A stretch of 64,000 bases of DNA from Legionella beliardensis (GCF_900452395.1 NZ_UGNV01000001.1:707501-771500); one strand, 5' to 3'. Positions 1 through 11,510 are shown, numbered from the stretch's first letter. Notes: generated from the letters alone by a model not told the origin. Program-made: numbers and translations.

Positions 1-139
1 GGTCAATTTATCTCGTGAGCAAAAAGAGTTATTGTCTAAGTTACAAGAATCATTAGAAAGCAGTAAAAAAACGCATTCGCCACGGTCAAGTACTTGGTTT
101 GATGGGGTAAAAAAATTTTTTGAAGACATGAAATTTTAA
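1..139 (+). CDS. dnaJ: DnaJ chaperone, C-terminal end (partial)
   Basis: Frame 2 is open from the window edge to a TAA at 137-139 and encodes about 45 residues. The end contains [20 protein letters not shown], which matches the conserved C-terminal tail of DnaJ (HSPR followed by FDGVKKFF). DnaJ is the J-domain co-chaperone that stimulates DnaK ATPase. The J-domain and zinc-binding region lie outside the window, so the call rests on the tail alone. Confidence 0.85.
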   Translation, partial: VNLSREQKELLSKLQESLESSKKTHSPRSSTWFDGVKKFFEDMKF

Positions 140-451
140 AACTACACAATATTGCGCCTTTAAACTATAAATTTAGCAATTACTGCTTAAAAATGAGTAC
201 TGGTAAAGGCCTGAACTTGCGGTTTTTGTAAACACATAGGAGCTAGCTTGGTGCTCATAAAGTTTATAAATTTAAAAAACTTAAGCTAAGCTCTTCTCTT
301 AGTAGCGATTAATTAGAATAATTGCTGCTATACCTTACTATTGTTTACGTTATAGTCACTTATGGTACTATACTTGCTAACAAGTCATTCGGTATAATAT
401 GCAACAATTAAACATTTTTAGTTTTCTATTGTCTTAGTATAGGGTTTTTTC
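140..451 (+). promoter_or_regulatory. dnaJ-carA intergenic region with candidate carA promoter
   Basis: This 312-base AT-rich stretch has no credible gene. An imperfect inverted repeat (GAGCTAGCTT at 240-249 against AAGCTAAGCTC at 283-293, with an inner AAAGTTT/AAAACTT pairing) could end the dnaJ transcript, although no U-run follows. A perfect TATAAT at 393-398 is a plausible -10 box for carA, but no convincing -35 box lies at the right distance. No arginine or pyrimidine operator was recognised. Confidence 0.35.
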
Positions 452-1591
452 ATGCTTAATAAGCCAGCTATTTTAGCGCTTGCTGATGGCACCGTAGTCG
501 AAGGTATTTCAGTAGGTGCCAGTGGTGATTGTGTCGGTGAGCTAGTATTTAATACAGCCATGACAGGCTATCAGGAAATGCTTACCGATCCTTCTTACGC
601 AAAGCAGATTGTTATGTTAACGACAGCCCATGTGGGTAATACCGGCTGTAATAATGAAGATATGGAATCATCACGAGTCTGGGCTACAGGCCTTGTGATG
701 CGTAATTATTCACCTATACCAAGTAATTATCGTTCGAATCAATCTTTGTCGGATTGGCTTAAAAAGAATAATATTGTAGCTATTGCTGGGATAGATACTC
801 GCCAATTAACAACCTTAATCAGAGAAAAAGGCGCACTTGGCTGCTGCATTAGCACAAATGTTGCTAAACCTAAGTTAGCACTAGCGAAAGCTGAAGCTTT
901 TTCAGGGTTAAACGATGCGGATTTAGCAACTGAGGTTTCTAGACAAACCATCGAACGTTGGGATCAGGGCCGCGGCCTGTGGAGTGAAGCCTCAAAGCCT
1001 TTACATTATCATGTTGTAGCATACGATTTTGGGGTAAAAAATACTATATTACGCATCCTTTATGATAAAGGTTGTTACATTACCTTAGTGCCTGCTCAAA
1101 CAAGTGCTGAGGAAGTATTAGCTCTAAATCCTGACGGCGTTTTTCTATCTAATGGCCCAGGTGATCCTAAAGCATGCCAGTATGCTATTGATGCAACTAA
1201 AACATTTCTAAAAACTGAAATCCCAGTGTTTGGTATTTGTTTGGGCTTTCAAATTCTAGCTTTAGCCAGCGGCGCTAAATCAGCCAAAATGAAATTTGGC
1301 CACCATGGTGCTAATCATCCCGTTATAGCGACAGAAGAAGATAAGCAAGTGTTTATTACTAGCCAAAATCATGGATTTACCATTGATGAACATACGTTGA
1401 CTGATAACTGGGATATTACTCATCGTTCTTTATTTGATCAAACATTGCAAGGCATTAAACATAAATTTAAGCCAGCTTTGGGTTTTCAGGGCCATCCTGA
1501 AGCAAGTCCCGGGCCTCATGATATAGAGGTTTTATTTGATCAATTTATAACGATGATGCACAATGCTAATAATCAAAGAGGAATAAAGTGA
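452..1591 (+). CDS. carA: Carbamoyl-phosphate synthase small subunit (glutaminase)
   Basis: The 379-residue protein is the glutamine amidotransferase subunit of carbamoyl-phosphate synthetase. It releases ammonia from glutamine and passes it to CarB for arginine and pyrimidine synthesis. The N-terminal CarA-specific half ([28 protein letters not shown]) is followed by a class I GATase domain. The nucleophile is Cys263 in FGICLGFQ, and the His/Glu pair lies in [11 protein letters not shown] near the C-terminus. Length is normal for the family. carB is not next to it; the stop overlaps the metK start in a GTGA tetranucleotide, which implies translational coupling with an unrelated pathway gene. 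The ATG start follows a weak ribosome site. Confidence 0.96.
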   Translation: MLNKPAILALADGTVVEGISVGASGDCVGELVFNTAMTGYQEMLTDPSYAKQIVMLTTAHVGNTGCNNEDMESSRVWATGLVMRNYSPIPSNYRSNQSLSDWLKKNNIVAIAGIDTRQLTTLIREKGALGCCISTNVAKPKLALAKAEAFSGLNDADLATEVSRQTIERWDQGRGLWSEASKPLHYHVVAYDFGVKNTILRILYDKGCYITLVPAQTSAEEVLALNPDGVFLSNGPGDPKACQYAIDATKTFLKTEIPVFGICLGFQILALASGAKSAKMKFGHHGANHPVIATEEDKQVFITSQNHGFTIDEHTLTDNWDITHRSLFDQTLQGIKHKFKPALGFQGHPEASPGPHDIEVLFDQFITMMHNANNQRGIK

Positions 1592-2736
1592 ACGAATTTC
1601 ATGTCTTTACTTCAGAGTCGGTTTCTGAAGGCCACCCGGATAAAATTGCTGATCAAATTTCAGATGCTATTTTAGATGCTATTTTGAGCAAAGATCCCAA
1701 AGCACGTGTTGCCTGTGAAACGTTAGTAAAAACTGGAATGGTTTTAATAGGTGGAGAAATTACTACTTCAGCGTGGGTTGATGTGGAAGAAATTACCCGC
1801 AGAGTGGTAAGAGACATTGGTTATAATAGCTCGGATATGGGTTTTGATTGGGCCTCTTGTGCAGTATTATCAGCAATCGGTAAGCAATCACCCGATATTT
1901 CGCAGGGCGTAGACAACCCAACTACTAATATATTGGGCGCAGGCGATCAGGGGCTCATGTTTGGGTATGCAAGCCGAGAAACAGATGTCTTTATGCCTGC
2001 TCCTATTGCTTATGCACACCGACTAATGGAAAGGCAAGCTTTACTTCGAAAGCAGAAGAAATTACCTTGGCTTAGACCAGATGCTAAGTGTCAATTAACT
2101 TTGCGTTATGAACAGGGCAAACCTGTTGGAATAGATACTGTAGTCTTTTCAACGCAACATGACCCTGATATTTCATATGAAAATATAGTAGAAGCGGTTC
2201 ATGAAGAAATCATTAAACCCGTACTGCCAAACGATTGGTTAACAGCAGACACACGTTATTTCATTAATCCAACCGGCCGTTTTGTCATCGGAGGACCTTT
2301 GGGTGACTGTGGTTTAACGGGCAGGAAAATTATTGTAGATACATACGGTGGCATGGCAAGACATGGCGGCGGTTGCTTTTCTGGTAAAGATCCTTCAAAA
2401 GTAGATCGCTCAGCAGCCTATGCAGCGCGGCACGTTGCTAAAAACATTGTAGCTGCTGGAATCGCAGATAAGTGTGAAATTCAAGTGTCCTATGCAATTG
2501 GTATTGCCGAGCCAACTTCAATCAGTATTGATACCTTTAATACAGGTAAATTGTCTAATAAAGATATTATAAAATTGATTAATGATCATTTTGATTTAAC
2601 CCCGCAAGGCATTATCAATCATCATGACTTGCTGCGTCCTATTTATCAACAAACTGCTACTTATGGTCATTATGGTCGAGCTAATTTGCCTTGGGAGCGC
2701 TTAGATAAAGTAGACGTACTAAGACAGGCTTTATAG
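1588..2736 (+). CDS. metK: S-adenosylmethionine synthetase
   Basis: The 382-residue enzyme makes S-adenosylmethionine from methionine and ATP in the cytoplasm. Signature segments are all present: GHPDKIADQ at residues 15-23, the ATP-binding [12 protein letters not shown] near residue 117, and the P-loop-like [19 protein letters not shown] near residue 260. Translation starts at GTG (1588), overlapping the carA stop, with AGAGGA about 5 bases upstream. Together with the next gene, ahcY, it forms the start and the product-clearing step of the methylation cycle. Confidence 0.97.
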   Translation: MNEFHVFTSESVSEGHPDKIADQISDAILDAILSKDPKARVACETLVKTGMVLIGGEITTSAWVDVEEITRRVVRDIGYNSSDMGFDWASCAVLSAIGKQSPDISQGVDNPTTNILGAGDQGLMFGYASRETDVFMPAPIAYAHRLMERQALLRKQKKLPWLRPDAKCQLTLRYEQGKPVGIDTVVFSTQHDPDISYENIVEAVHEEIIKPVLPNDWLTADTRYFINPTGRFVIGGPLGDCGLTGRKIIVDTYGGMARHGGGCFSGKDPSKVDRSAAYAARHVAKNIVAAGIADKCEIQVSYAIGIAEPTSISIDTFNTGKLSNKDIIKLINDHFDLTPQGIINHHDLLRPIYQQTATYGHYGRANLPWERLDKVDVLRQAL

Positions 2737-2876
2737 CGTTAGTTTTTGTATTGCAATCTTGGGTATTTTGGTAACTAGCAATTTTGTTATCTATTGTTAT
2801 TATTTAAACTCAGTTACTAAAGAAATAGACTGAAAGTTTAACTATGATTTATATACTGTATTTGGTAAAAGGATAA

Positions 2877-4199
<1,323 letters not shown>

Positions 4200-4272
4200 T
4201 AATTATATTACCTTACTTTTAGCTAAGGTTTATCATTTAACTAACGATTACAGAGAGTATTTAAGCGACAAC

Positions 4273-4911
4273 ATGCAGGACTTAATTTATTTTATTTTAC
4301 ATATAGATACCTATTTAGTAAATTTTGCTTCGGCACATGGAGCTTGGACTTATTTAGCGTTATTTGCAGTAATTTTTTGTGAAACAGGCTTAATTATACT
4401 GCCTTTTTTGCCAGGAGACTCCTTACTCTTTGTTGCTGGGAGTTTTGCAGCTCACCCGGATAGCCCGCTTAATGTTATGGTATTGTTTTTATTATTAAGC
4501 TTGGCTTCTATTATTGGGAATCAAATTAATTATTTCGTAGGTAGATTAATTGGGCCGCGTGTTTTCACCGCGAAAGAAACACGCATCTTTAATAAAAAAC
4601 ACCTAATGCAAGCTCACCAATTTTATGAAAAGCATGGTGGTAAGACGATCTTTCTAGCTCGATTTTTACCTATTGTGCGTACGTTTGTGCCTTTTGTGGC
4701 AGGTGTTAGCTATATGAATTTAGTTCAATTTACCTATTATAATGTTTTAAGTGCCATATTATGGATTGGAAGCTTACTGGCTTTTGGCTATTTTTTTGGC
4801 AGTATTCCCATTATTAAAGAAAATTTCTCTGCAGTTATTTATGGCATCATTATCCTTTCCTGCTTGCCTCCTTTAGTCACTTTTCTTTTTGTGCAAAATA
4901 AAAAACCTTAA
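4273..4911 (+). CDS. DedA-family inner-membrane protein
   Basis: The protein (212 residues from the ATG at 4273) is a polytopic DedA/SNARE-associated family member. Such proteins are linked to undecaprenyl-phosphate or phospholipid flipping and to membrane homeostasis. Diagnostic motifs are FLPGDSLLFVAGSFAA early and RFLPIVRTFVPFVAGV in the middle, where the conserved arginine is retained. An upstream in-frame start at 4165 would overlap ahcY and add a non-conserved segment, so 4273 is preferred. Several hydrophobic segments span the protein. The exact substrate cannot be told from sequence. Confidence 0.88.
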   Translation: MQDLIYFILHIDTYLVNFASAHGAWTYLALFAVIFCETGLIILPFLPGDSLLFVAGSFAAHPDSPLNVMVLFLLLSLASIIGNQINYFVGRLIGPRVFTAKETRIFNKKHLMQAHQFYEKHGGKTIFLARFLPIVRTFVPFVAGVSYMNLVQFTYYNVLSAILWIGSLLAFGYFFGSIPIIKENFSAVIYGIIILSCLPPLVTFLFVQNKKP

Positions 4912-5007
4912 CTACTTAAGCCCTTGAACTTGTCAAAAGTAAACTCATTAAACTGAGCTAAAATTAGTAGCAAGGGCATAAAATTTTATAGGGCTAAGCC
5001 TTGGTTT

Positions 5008-5040
5008 TTGCAAACTAAAATTCCAATTTACAGTTTGCAA
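5008..5040 (+). terminator. Probable terminator after the DedA gene
   Basis: TTGCAAAC (5008-5015) pairs with GTTTGCAA (5033-5040), and the intervening TAAAATT/AATTTA can extend the stem. A loose T-rich run (AAATTTTTA) follows. It lies about 100 bases after the stop at 4911 and before the next start. Confidence 0.4.
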
Positions 5041-5151
5041 TAGTTAAATTTTTAAAGAGCTTTCTATTTAGAATATTTTAAATTGATTGAATATCAGCAG
5101 CTTAGGGAAATGAAATTAAATTTAAATGCCCTATACGTTCAGGATATGATT

Positions 5152-7329
5152 ATGAAAAATATAAATAAATCAAGCTCATCAATGTTTAAAGCTAATGAAT
5201 TAACTCATTTGATTGGCGCTGCTGATACTAAGTCGGCAATTACTGATAAGAATAATATTCAATTAAAGCAGATGCTAGGTAATTGCAGTCATACTATTTT
5301 CATTGGATTATTAACACCTGAAGGTACTTTTGCTTATGTTAATAAGATTGCCTTTGATTTAATAGGAATGAAGGCGGAAGATGTATTGAATAAGCCCCTG
5401 CCTAAAGTTGCTTGTTGGTCTTTCTCTCTTGTCACTCGCAAACTTTTACGCAAAGCAATTAAATTGGCTGCAAAGGGTAATGCCAGTCATTTTGAAATTA
5501 CCATGCAGGATAAAGAGGGTAAGCTACATATTACTGACTTCTTTTTACATCCCTTATTTGGTTCTACAGGTGAAGTCAACTATTTAGTGCCTTCTATTCA
5601 AGACATTACTGCCCGACAACGTTTGGAGTCAAATCTGCAATTAACGCAATTTGCAGTTGATCATGCGGAAGATGCTATATTGCAAATTGGTGCGGATAGT
5701 AGAGTTAAGTATGCTAATGAATCTGCGTGCCGGCACCTAGGTTATTCACACAAACAGTTAATTGGTATGTCAGTCAATGAATTTGATCGATACAGTCGAG
5801 AAGTTAATTGGAAGTCTCAATGGCATGAGTTAAAAGCTAAAGGGGCAAGGCGGGGTGAATCCATTCATTGTCATTGTGATGGTCGAGAAATTCCTGTTGA
5901 AATTTCAGCAACTTATTTTGAGTACCAAGGTGAGGAATACTGCTTTATGTATGTTAAGGATATAAGTGAGCAGAAAGCAGCTGCTAAACGAATTGAATAC
6001 CTAGCCCATTACGATCGCATGACGCGATTACCTAATCGGTTTTTATTTACTGAACGTTTAAATGAAGCGCTTAATATTGCAGCAAAAAATAAATCGTTAT
6101 TAGTAATTTTTTGTATAGGGTTAGATCGATTTAAATTAGTCAATGATACCCTAGGTAATGCGGGTGGTGATGAGGTGTTACAAATAACCGCGAATCGATT
6201 AATATCTAGTGTTCGTGATTTGGATGTAGTGGCGCGCATTGGGGGTGATGAATTTGCGATTTTATTAGAAAAAAGTCCAAAAAATAATAATGAAGTCATA
6301 AAAACTGCGCAACGTATTATAGATATTTTTAATCAACCTTACTTAATAAATCGCCAAGAAATTTTTATTATGTGTAGTATCGGTATTGCTACTTACCCTA
6401 AAGGCGGCCGTGATGCCGATGAGATTTTAAAAAATGCGAGCGCTGCCTTACAGCAAGCAAAAAAACAAGGGGGTAATAGTTTTTGTGTGTATACATCAGC
6501 GCCTTGTAGTCGCGATCCTGCACGTTGGTACTGGGAAGCTGATTTACGCAATGCCTTAAAGAATAAGCAGTTTGAAATTTACTACCAACCACGGGTTGAT
6601 TCTAATACCGGTAAAATTTTTGGAGCAGAGGCGCTCTTAAGGTGGCATCATCCGACTAAAGGATTGGTCCTACCCGATCAGTTTATAGGTATTGCAGAAG
6701 AAACGGGCTTAATTTTACCTATTGGTGAATGGGTTTTACTCAATGCCGCAAAACAACGAAAAGAATGGGAAAACCAAGGTTTTTCATTAGCAAGGCTTGG
6801 TATTAATTTGTCTGCACGTCAATTTCACCAAAAAAATTTGGTACAAATTATCCAACGTATTTTAATAGAGACAAATCTTGATCCTGACTTAATAGAATTA
6901 GAATTAACCGAAAGTTTAATTATGCAAGATGTAGGACTTGCTATAGAAACAATGAATAAATTAAAGGATTTAGGTATTCATATTGCGCTTGATGATTTTG
7001 GCACGGGGTATTCAAGTTTGAGCTATTTACGTTATTTTCCTATTGATACATTAAAAATTGATCGCTCCTTTGTTAATGAAATTACGTTTGATAAGAATAG
7101 CGTGGCCATTGCGGAAGCCATTATTATTATGGCGCATCGCCTAGATTTAACAGTGATAGCAGAAGGCGTAGAAACCTTTGAACAACTTATGGTGCTTCGC
7201 CAAGGCGGATGTGATCAAATTCAAGGATTTCATTTTTCAAAGCCCCTTCCCCCTGAGGAAATGACACTATTATTAGCCAGTGAAGTTTCAGTAAGAAATT
7301 GGGGTGAATCTTATTCTTATCGACATTAA
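5152..7329 (+). CDS. PAS-GGDEF-EAL cyclic-di-GMP turnover protein
   Basis: The protein is about 725 residues long with two PAS-like sensor segments, a GGDEF domain and an EAL domain. The cyclase site GGDEF is intact (RIGGDEFAILLEK, near residue 364). The sequence RDLD five residues before it fits an inhibitory I-site (RxxD). The EAL site is intact too (AEALLRWHHP near residue 492, DDFGTGYSSLSYL, KIDRSFV), so both synthesis and breakdown of c-di-GMP are possible. No transmembrane segment is evident, suggesting a cytoplasmic sensor. The start at 5152 has AGGA 7 bases upstream; in-frame TTG 5083 and ATG 5110 are weaker choices. The net activity and the PAS ligand are unknown. Confidence 0.92.
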   Translation: MKNINKSSSSMFKANELTHLIGAADTKSAITDKNNIQLKQMLGNCSHTIFIGLLTPEGTFAYVNKIAFDLIGMKAEDVLNKPLPKVACWSFSLVTRKLLRKAIKLAAKGNASHFEITMQDKEGKLHITDFFLHPLFGSTGEVNYLVPSIQDITARQRLESNLQLTQFAVDHAEDAILQIGADSRVKYANESACRHLGYSHKQLIGMSVNEFDRYSREVNWKSQWHELKAKGARRGESIHCHCDGREIPVEISATYFEYQGEEYCFMYVKDISEQKAAAKRIEYLAHYDRMTRLPNRFLFTERLNEALNIAAKNKSLLVIFCIGLDRFKLVNDTLGNAGGDEVLQITANRLISSVRDLDVVARIGGDEFAILLEKSPKNNNEVIKTAQRIIDIFNQPYLINRQEIFIMCSIGIATYPKGGRDADEILKNASAALQQAKKQGGNSFCVYTSAPCSRDPARWYWEADLRNALKNKQFEIYYQPRVDSNTGKIFGAEALLRWHHPTKGLVLPDQFIGIAEETGLILPIGEWVLLNAAKQRKEWENQGFSLARLGINLSARQFHQKNLVQIIQRILIETNLDPDLIELELTESLIMQDVGLAIETMNKLKDLGIHIALDDFGTGYSSLSYLRYFPIDTLKIDRSFVNEITFDKNSVAIAEAIIIMAHRLDLTVIAEGVETFEQLMVLRQGGCDQIQGFHFSKPLPPEEMTLLLASEVSVRNWGESYSYRH

Positions 7330-7402
7330 TGTGAATTTGGCACAGAACACTGTGAGAGCGTTTGTGTCACTAAATTTCTTTATTAAACCTATTTTTTACT
7401 TT

Positions 7403-7418
7403 AACCGTGCGGTTTTTT
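7403..7418 (+). terminator. Short hairpin with U-run, possible terminator
   Basis: AACC-GTGC-GGTT followed by TTTT lies between the convergent GGDEF-EAL and malic enzyme genes. The stem is short, so this is a weak prediction. Confidence 0.35.
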
Positions 7419-7430
7419 AAGTTCTGTAAA

Positions 7431-9131
7431 TTATTTTTTTAATCGATAGGGAACATAAACTGGGTTCCAAATATGCTTTTTAAGGCATGCTTCAATTTCC
7501 TCATCACTCATGGGTTTGGCTAATTGAGAGCTTACAGCTTCTTTTGCTACAGCTAAGGCTACTTGATAAGATACTTCTCTTACCTCGGTTAAAGGGGGTA
7601 GTAAATTAGCGCTGGCATCTTTTTGGGCGGGTGAGCAGTTAGCTAGGGCTCTAGCTGCAACCATAAACATTTTATCGGTCACATGGCGCGCTTGCACAGA
7701 AATCAAGCCTAAGCCCATCCCTGGAAAAATATAAACATTGTTAGTCTGATCAACTCGAAACAATTTACCATTTTTGACAATATTGCCAAATGGACTTCCG
7801 GTGCCAATGACTGCCCGATTATCTGTCCAAAGCATTAAATCGGTAGGTACTGCTTCACTGTGGGTGATAGGATTAGAAAGCGGTAAAATGATAGGTTGTT
7901 TGACATGAGAGGTCATCTCGCGAATGATTGCTTCGGTAAATAAGCCTGGTTGGCCTGATACACCAAGTAAGGCATGCGGGTGCAAATTTTTGACCACATC
8001 CATAAGACTAATCATATTTTTATTTTCATATTTCCAGTCAGCAATTGCTGCACGTGACTGGGTTAATTTCTGTTGAAATGGGAGTAAGTCTTTCATTTCA
8101 TCCAATAATAGCCCATTCCTATCGACCATAAAAATTTGCTTACGTGCTTGTTTCTCAGTTAAACCATCTTCCATCATGGCATGCACAATGAGTTCCGCTA
8201 TACCACAGCCTGCAGTACCTGCGCCTAAAATAGCAATTCGTTGATCACGCAATGGAATACGCGTAACTTGTACAGCTGAAAGCAAGGTTCCTGTAGCAAT
8301 GGCTGCTGTTCCCTGGACATCATCATTGAATGTACAAAGTTTATTACGGTATTTGTCTAATAATCGCGTCGCGTTTTGCAGAGCAAAATCTTCCCATTGG
8401 AGTAAAATGTGCGGGAATCTCTTCTTGATAGCTCGAATAAAAGCAGCAATAAAATCATCATAGTCTTGGCCACGAATTCGCTCATGTCGCCAGCCAATAT
8501 ATAATGGATCATTTATTAACTCAGCGTTATTGGTGCCTGTATCTAGTAAAATGGGTAAGGTAGCGCTTGGATGAATACCTGAGCAAGCGCAATAAAGAGC
8601 AAGTTTGCCAATAGGAATTCCCATACCGCCTGCGCCTTGATCACCTAGTCCTAAGATACGCTCGCCATCTGAAACAACGATTGCCTTCACAGAATCAAAA
8701 CGTGGGTTAGCTAAAATTTGATCAATACGATCTTTATAAGGATAAGCAATAAAAATACCACGTGGACGACGGTAGATATGGCTAAATGATTGGCAAGCCT
8801 CACCAACTACTGGTGTATAAACGACGGGCATTATTTCCGTAATATGCTCAATTAATAAGCTGTAATAAAGTGTCTCATTGGAATCTTGTAAGTCACGTAA
8901 ATAGATATATTGTTCAAGCTCGGTTTTTTTATTTTTAAAGGCTTCGTAAGAGCGGGCTCGCTGTTGCTCGATTGTACTTACTTCTGGAGGCAGTAAACCA
9001 AATAAGTTAAATGTTTCTCTCTCTTCATTAGTGAAAGCAGAGCCCTTATTTAAAATAGGATTTAAAATGAGATTAAAGTCTGTGACCTTAATTTCTTCAA
9101 AATCCTTTTTATTAGGTGACTTGCGCTTCAT
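7431..9131 (-). CDS. maeA: NAD-dependent malic enzyme
   Basis: The 566-residue protein decarboxylates malate to pyruvate with reduction of NAD. Malic-enzyme signatures are MPVVYTPVVGEACQ, the long SDGERILGLGDQGAGGMGIP block that binds malate and metal, and the Rossmann motif GAGTAGCGIAEL. FNDDVQGTAA and PLSNP are also conserved. Length fits the large NAD-type bacterial enzyme (SfcA/MaeA). It is transcribed alone towards the GGDEF-EAL gene. Cofactor preference is inferred from family resemblance only. Confidence 0.93.
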   Translation of the reverse strand: MKRKSPNKKDFEEIKVTDFNLILNPILNKGSAFTNEERETFNLFGLLPPEVSTIEQQRARSYEAFKNKKTELEQYIYLRDLQDSNETLYYSLLIEHITEIMPVVYTPVVGEACQSFSHIYRRPRGIFIAYPYKDRIDQILANPRFDSVKAIVVSDGERILGLGDQGAGGMGIPIGKLALYCACSGIHPSATLPILLDTGTNNAELINDPLYIGWRHERIRGQDYDDFIAAFIRAIKKRFPHILLQWEDFALQNATRLLDKYRNKLCTFNDDVQGTAAIATGTLLSAVQVTRIPLRDQRIAILGAGTAGCGIAELIVHAMMEDGLTEKQARKQIFMVDRNGLLLDEMKDLLPFQQKLTQSRAAIADWKYENKNMISLMDVVKNLHPHALLGVSGQPGLFTEAIIREMTSHVKQPIILPLSNPITHSEAVPTDLMLWTDNRAVIGTGSPFGNIVKNGKLFRVDQTNNVYIFPGMGLGLISVQARHVTDKMFMVAARALANCSPAQKDASANLLPPLTEVREVSYQVALAVAKEAVSSQLAKPMSDEEIEACLKKHIWNPVYVPYRLKK

Positions 9132-9252
9132 TAAAGCCTCCTAGCTATCTATTAATAAATAGATAATAGACCAAAAATTTGACAAAATCATCTTTTATAC
9201 TACAATTAAAGTGTAGGTCAAATAAAGGTTTAAATACCTTAGTTAGACCTAA

Positions 9253-9280
9253 TCAAAAACCACCTTCGGGTGGTTTTTGA
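9253..9280 (-). terminator. Strong hairpin terminator
   Basis: A perfect 12-bp stem (TCAAAAACCACC / GGTGGTTTTTGA) closes a TTCG tetraloop on the plus strand. It follows the end of the minus-strand YceI gene and precedes the malic enzyme start, so it most likely ends the YceI-cytochrome b561 transcript. The T-rich arm reads correctly on either strand. Confidence 0.75.
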
Positions 9281-9330
9281 GCTTATAGGGTTACTAATAA
9301 CAACTTAAGATATCTATAACACAAGCGCGT

Positions 9331-9918
9331 TTAATCTAAGTTAATTTTTTGCGCAGTTACTTTAAAGTTAACTTGAACCTCATCTTTAATACTACTAACA
9401 TCAGCCCATTCACCTTGACCTACACCAAAGGCAGTTCGCTTGATAGTCGTATTTCCTTGAACAACAGTATAGTCTCTATCATTTTCCTCCGCTGTAAAGG
9501 TTAGGGTTACAGGCACGGTTTTATTACGAATGGTCAGTGTTCCTGCAGCAGTATAAGTGTTTTCATTAATTTTATTAAAGCGCGTTGCTTTAAATGATGC
9601 AGATGGAAAACGGCTTACATCGAACCAGTCAGCTGAGAGCAGCATGGTAACGAGATCGTGATAGGAAGCAGATAAAGAAGTCATATCGATGGTAATATTA
9701 ATTTGGCTAGATTCATAGCGCTTAGGATCAACGGCAATCTCGCCAGTAAAACGCTTAAATTGGCCTGATATAGGTGCATTATTTTGTATAGCCGTAAATG
9801 TTATATTACTTTGGGCAGGCAAAATTTCCCATTTGGGTAAATCGTTAGCATAAAGCATGACTGGAAACAGGCAAAAAAGGGCAGCCTTGTATTTACTTAA
9901 AGTAGATTGCCTTTTCAT
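9331..9918 (-). CDS. YceI-family periplasmic lipid-binding protein
   Basis: The 195-residue protein has an N-terminal signal peptide (hydrophobic ALFCLFPVMLYA) and a YceI beta-barrel domain. Motifs WEILPAQSNITFTA, GEIAVDP and IKRTAFGVGQGEWADVS are typical. YceI proteins bind polyprenyl or isoprenoid lipids in the periplasm. The start overlaps the end of the cytochrome b561 gene by 4 bases, as in operons where a b561 protein and YceI are paired. This is the second YceI copy of the operon; ligand and partner are inferred. Confidence 0.9.
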   Translation of the reverse strand: MKRQSTLSKYKAALFCLFPVMLYANDLPKWEILPAQSNITFTAIQNNAPISGQFKRFTGEIAVDPKRYESSQINITIDMTSLSASYHDLVTMLLSADWFDVSRFPSASFKATRFNKINENTYTAAGTLTIRNKTVPVTLTFTAEENDRDYTVVQGNTTIKRTAFGVGQGEWADVSSIKDEVQVNFKVTAQKINLD

Positions 9919-10448
9919 GGCAACATCCTCCGGATGGTATCGTCTTTATCATAAAAATGATGTTTTAGAGCAGCAAATAAATGCAATACAATTAATGCAA
10001 TTAAAACATTAGATAAAACTTCATGTGTTTGCGCAAAAAAATCGCGTAAGTAATCATTAGGCGCAATTAGATTTGGTAGGGTAAATAAACCAAAGAAAGA
10101 AACAGGAAATCCTGCTGCCGAAGACATAAGCCAGCCGGTAAGGGGCATTGCTAACATCAAAATATACAATGTCCAGTGCACTGCTAGTGCCGCGTTTCTT
10201 TCCCAGCGAGGTATAGTTAATTTCGGCGTAATATTAAAAAAGCGCCATAAAACCCTGATTATAACTAAGGTTAAAACGACAATACCAAACTCTTTATGTA
10301 GACCATAAAGCTTAAGCTTCTCAGGACTTGTTTTTAGTGAGGTCATGTATAACCCAACGCAAAGTAAGGTAATAACAATAAGTGCTAAAAGCCAATGTAA
10401 GGTGATGGCAACTAGGCCATACCGAGTAGTCGTGTTTTTTAATTCCAT
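9915..10448 (-). CDS. Cytochrome b561-family membrane protein
   Basis: The 177-residue protein has four predicted membrane helices with histidines in the right places for two b-type hemes (ITLHWLLALIV, LHKEFGIVV, AVHWTLYI, THEVLSNVLIALIVLHLFAAL). It probably transfers electrons between the quinone pool and a periplasmic acceptor. It is sandwiched between two YceI genes on the same strand, so the YceI proteins may deliver or bind an isoprenoid quinone for it; that link is inference from gene order. Confidence 0.9.
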   Translation of the reverse strand: MELKNTTTRYGLVAITLHWLLALIVITLLCVGLYMTSLKTSPEKLKLYGLHKEFGIVVLTLVIIRVLWRFFNITPKLTIPRWERNAALAVHWTLYILMLAMPLTGWLMSSAAGFPVSFFGLFTLPNLIAPNDYLRDFFAQTHEVLSNVLIALIVLHLFAALKHHFYDKDDTIRRMLP

Positions 10449-10459
10449 AGTCCTTTACC

Positions 10460-11050
10460 TTATGATTGAGTTGGATTAACTTGATAAGCTTCAGCGCCAA
10501 TTTCAATTTTTACATCATCACCCAGTGCTTCTTGTAGATTAGTCATGCCAAAATCTGAACGTTTAATGGTCGTTGTTGCTGAGAAGCCGGCTGTCATCCT
10601 TTCCTTCATTGGATGCTTACCTATGTTATTTAACATGACATCTAAAGTGACAGGTTTAGTTACGCCACGCAACGTTAGCGTGCCGTGAACTTTAGCTGTG
10701 TTTTTACTAAGCATTTCAACTCGGTTACTAGAAAAAGTAGCCGTAGGGTATTTAGCCGTATCAAAAAAAAGCTTTTCTCTTAAGTGCTTATCTAATTCCG
10801 GTATACCGGTAACAACATCAGCAACTTGAATGCTGGCTGTAACTTTGCTGTTTTGAGGGTTATTAGGGTCAAATATAATCTCGCCATTGGCAAACCATTT
10901 ACCAGTCTGATAGGAAAAATTTAAATGCTTAATAGTCCATAAGACATAGGTATGCTGATTATCTAAAATCCATTTTTCAGCAGCATAGGAAGAAAAAGTA
11001 ACAAGACTAATGAGTAATACTAAGAATAAACGGTTTAAATGCTGAGCCAT
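10460..11050 (-). CDS. YceI-family periplasmic protein (first operon gene)
   Basis: From the ATG at 11050 the protein is 196 residues, with a clear signal peptide ending near FSSYAA and a YceI domain (WILDNQHTYVLWTIKHLNFSY, FANGEIIFDP, LRGVTKPVTLDV, IKRSDFGM). GGAG lies a few bases upstream of this ATG. A longer frame to 11122 adds 24 residues that would disrupt the signal peptide, so it is rejected. It leads the operon with cytochrome b561 and the second YceI protein. Confidence 0.9.
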   Translation of the reverse strand: MAQHLNRLFLVLLISLVTFSSYAAEKWILDNQHTYVLWTIKHLNFSYQTGKWFANGEIIFDPNNPQNSKVTASIQVADVVTGIPELDKHLREKLFFDTAKYPTATFSSNRVEMLSKNTAKVHGTLTLRGVTKPVTLDVMLNNIGKHPMKERMTAGFSATTTIKRSDFGMTNLQEALGDDVKIEIGAEAYQVNPTQS

Positions 11051-11317
11051 AACTAACTCCAATGTTATTGTTATTTTTAATCTGGATTCCGTGTAAATGC
11101 CCCACATTGCACAGGATAACACTCGCTTACATTATTTAATTTCTTTAAGGACAGCTAGCTAACTGAATTTTAGCAAAAATCTTAGTTAAGTAGGAAGTGA
11201 AGATTACTGCAATTTATATTTTACAAATAGGTAATAACACGGCTAATATAAAAAGTGAATCACAATTCGCTGTGTGGAGGATTCATATTATTTTCCTGTA
11301 ACGTAAGGAGTTAGCAA

Positions 11318-11503
11318 ATGTTAGGATGGGCGTTAATATTTTTAATTGTTGCAATTATTGCCGGAGCTTTTGGATTTAGAGGAGCAGCTTCAACAGCGGC
11401 AAGTATAGCTAAAGTACTTTTCTTCTTATTCCTGGTAATCTTCATTGTCATGTTAATTATGGGATTATTAGGCGGTGGCACTCCTGCAGTACCAACACCT
11501 TAA
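11318..11503 (+). CDS. DUF1328 (UPF0391) small membrane protein
   Basis: The 61-residue, highly hydrophobic protein fits the UPF0391/DUF1328 family (YtjA-like): [20 protein letters not shown] is followed by [19 protein letters not shown]. It should form two membrane helices with a glycine-rich turn. TAAGGAG lies upstream of the ATG. No biochemical role is known to me; relatives are often stress-induced. A strong terminator follows directly, so it is probably monocistronic. Confidence 0.88.
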   Translation: MLGWALIFLIVAIIAGAFGFRGAASTAASIAKVLFFLFLVIFIVMLIMGLLGGGTPAVPTP

Positions 11504-11510
11504 TTTTCAA

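Noticed and set aside
9253-9280. Rho-independent terminator acting for the malic enzyme gene
   Set aside because: The malic enzyme gene is transcribed away from it; the hairpin lies upstream of its start and belongs to the YceI operon.
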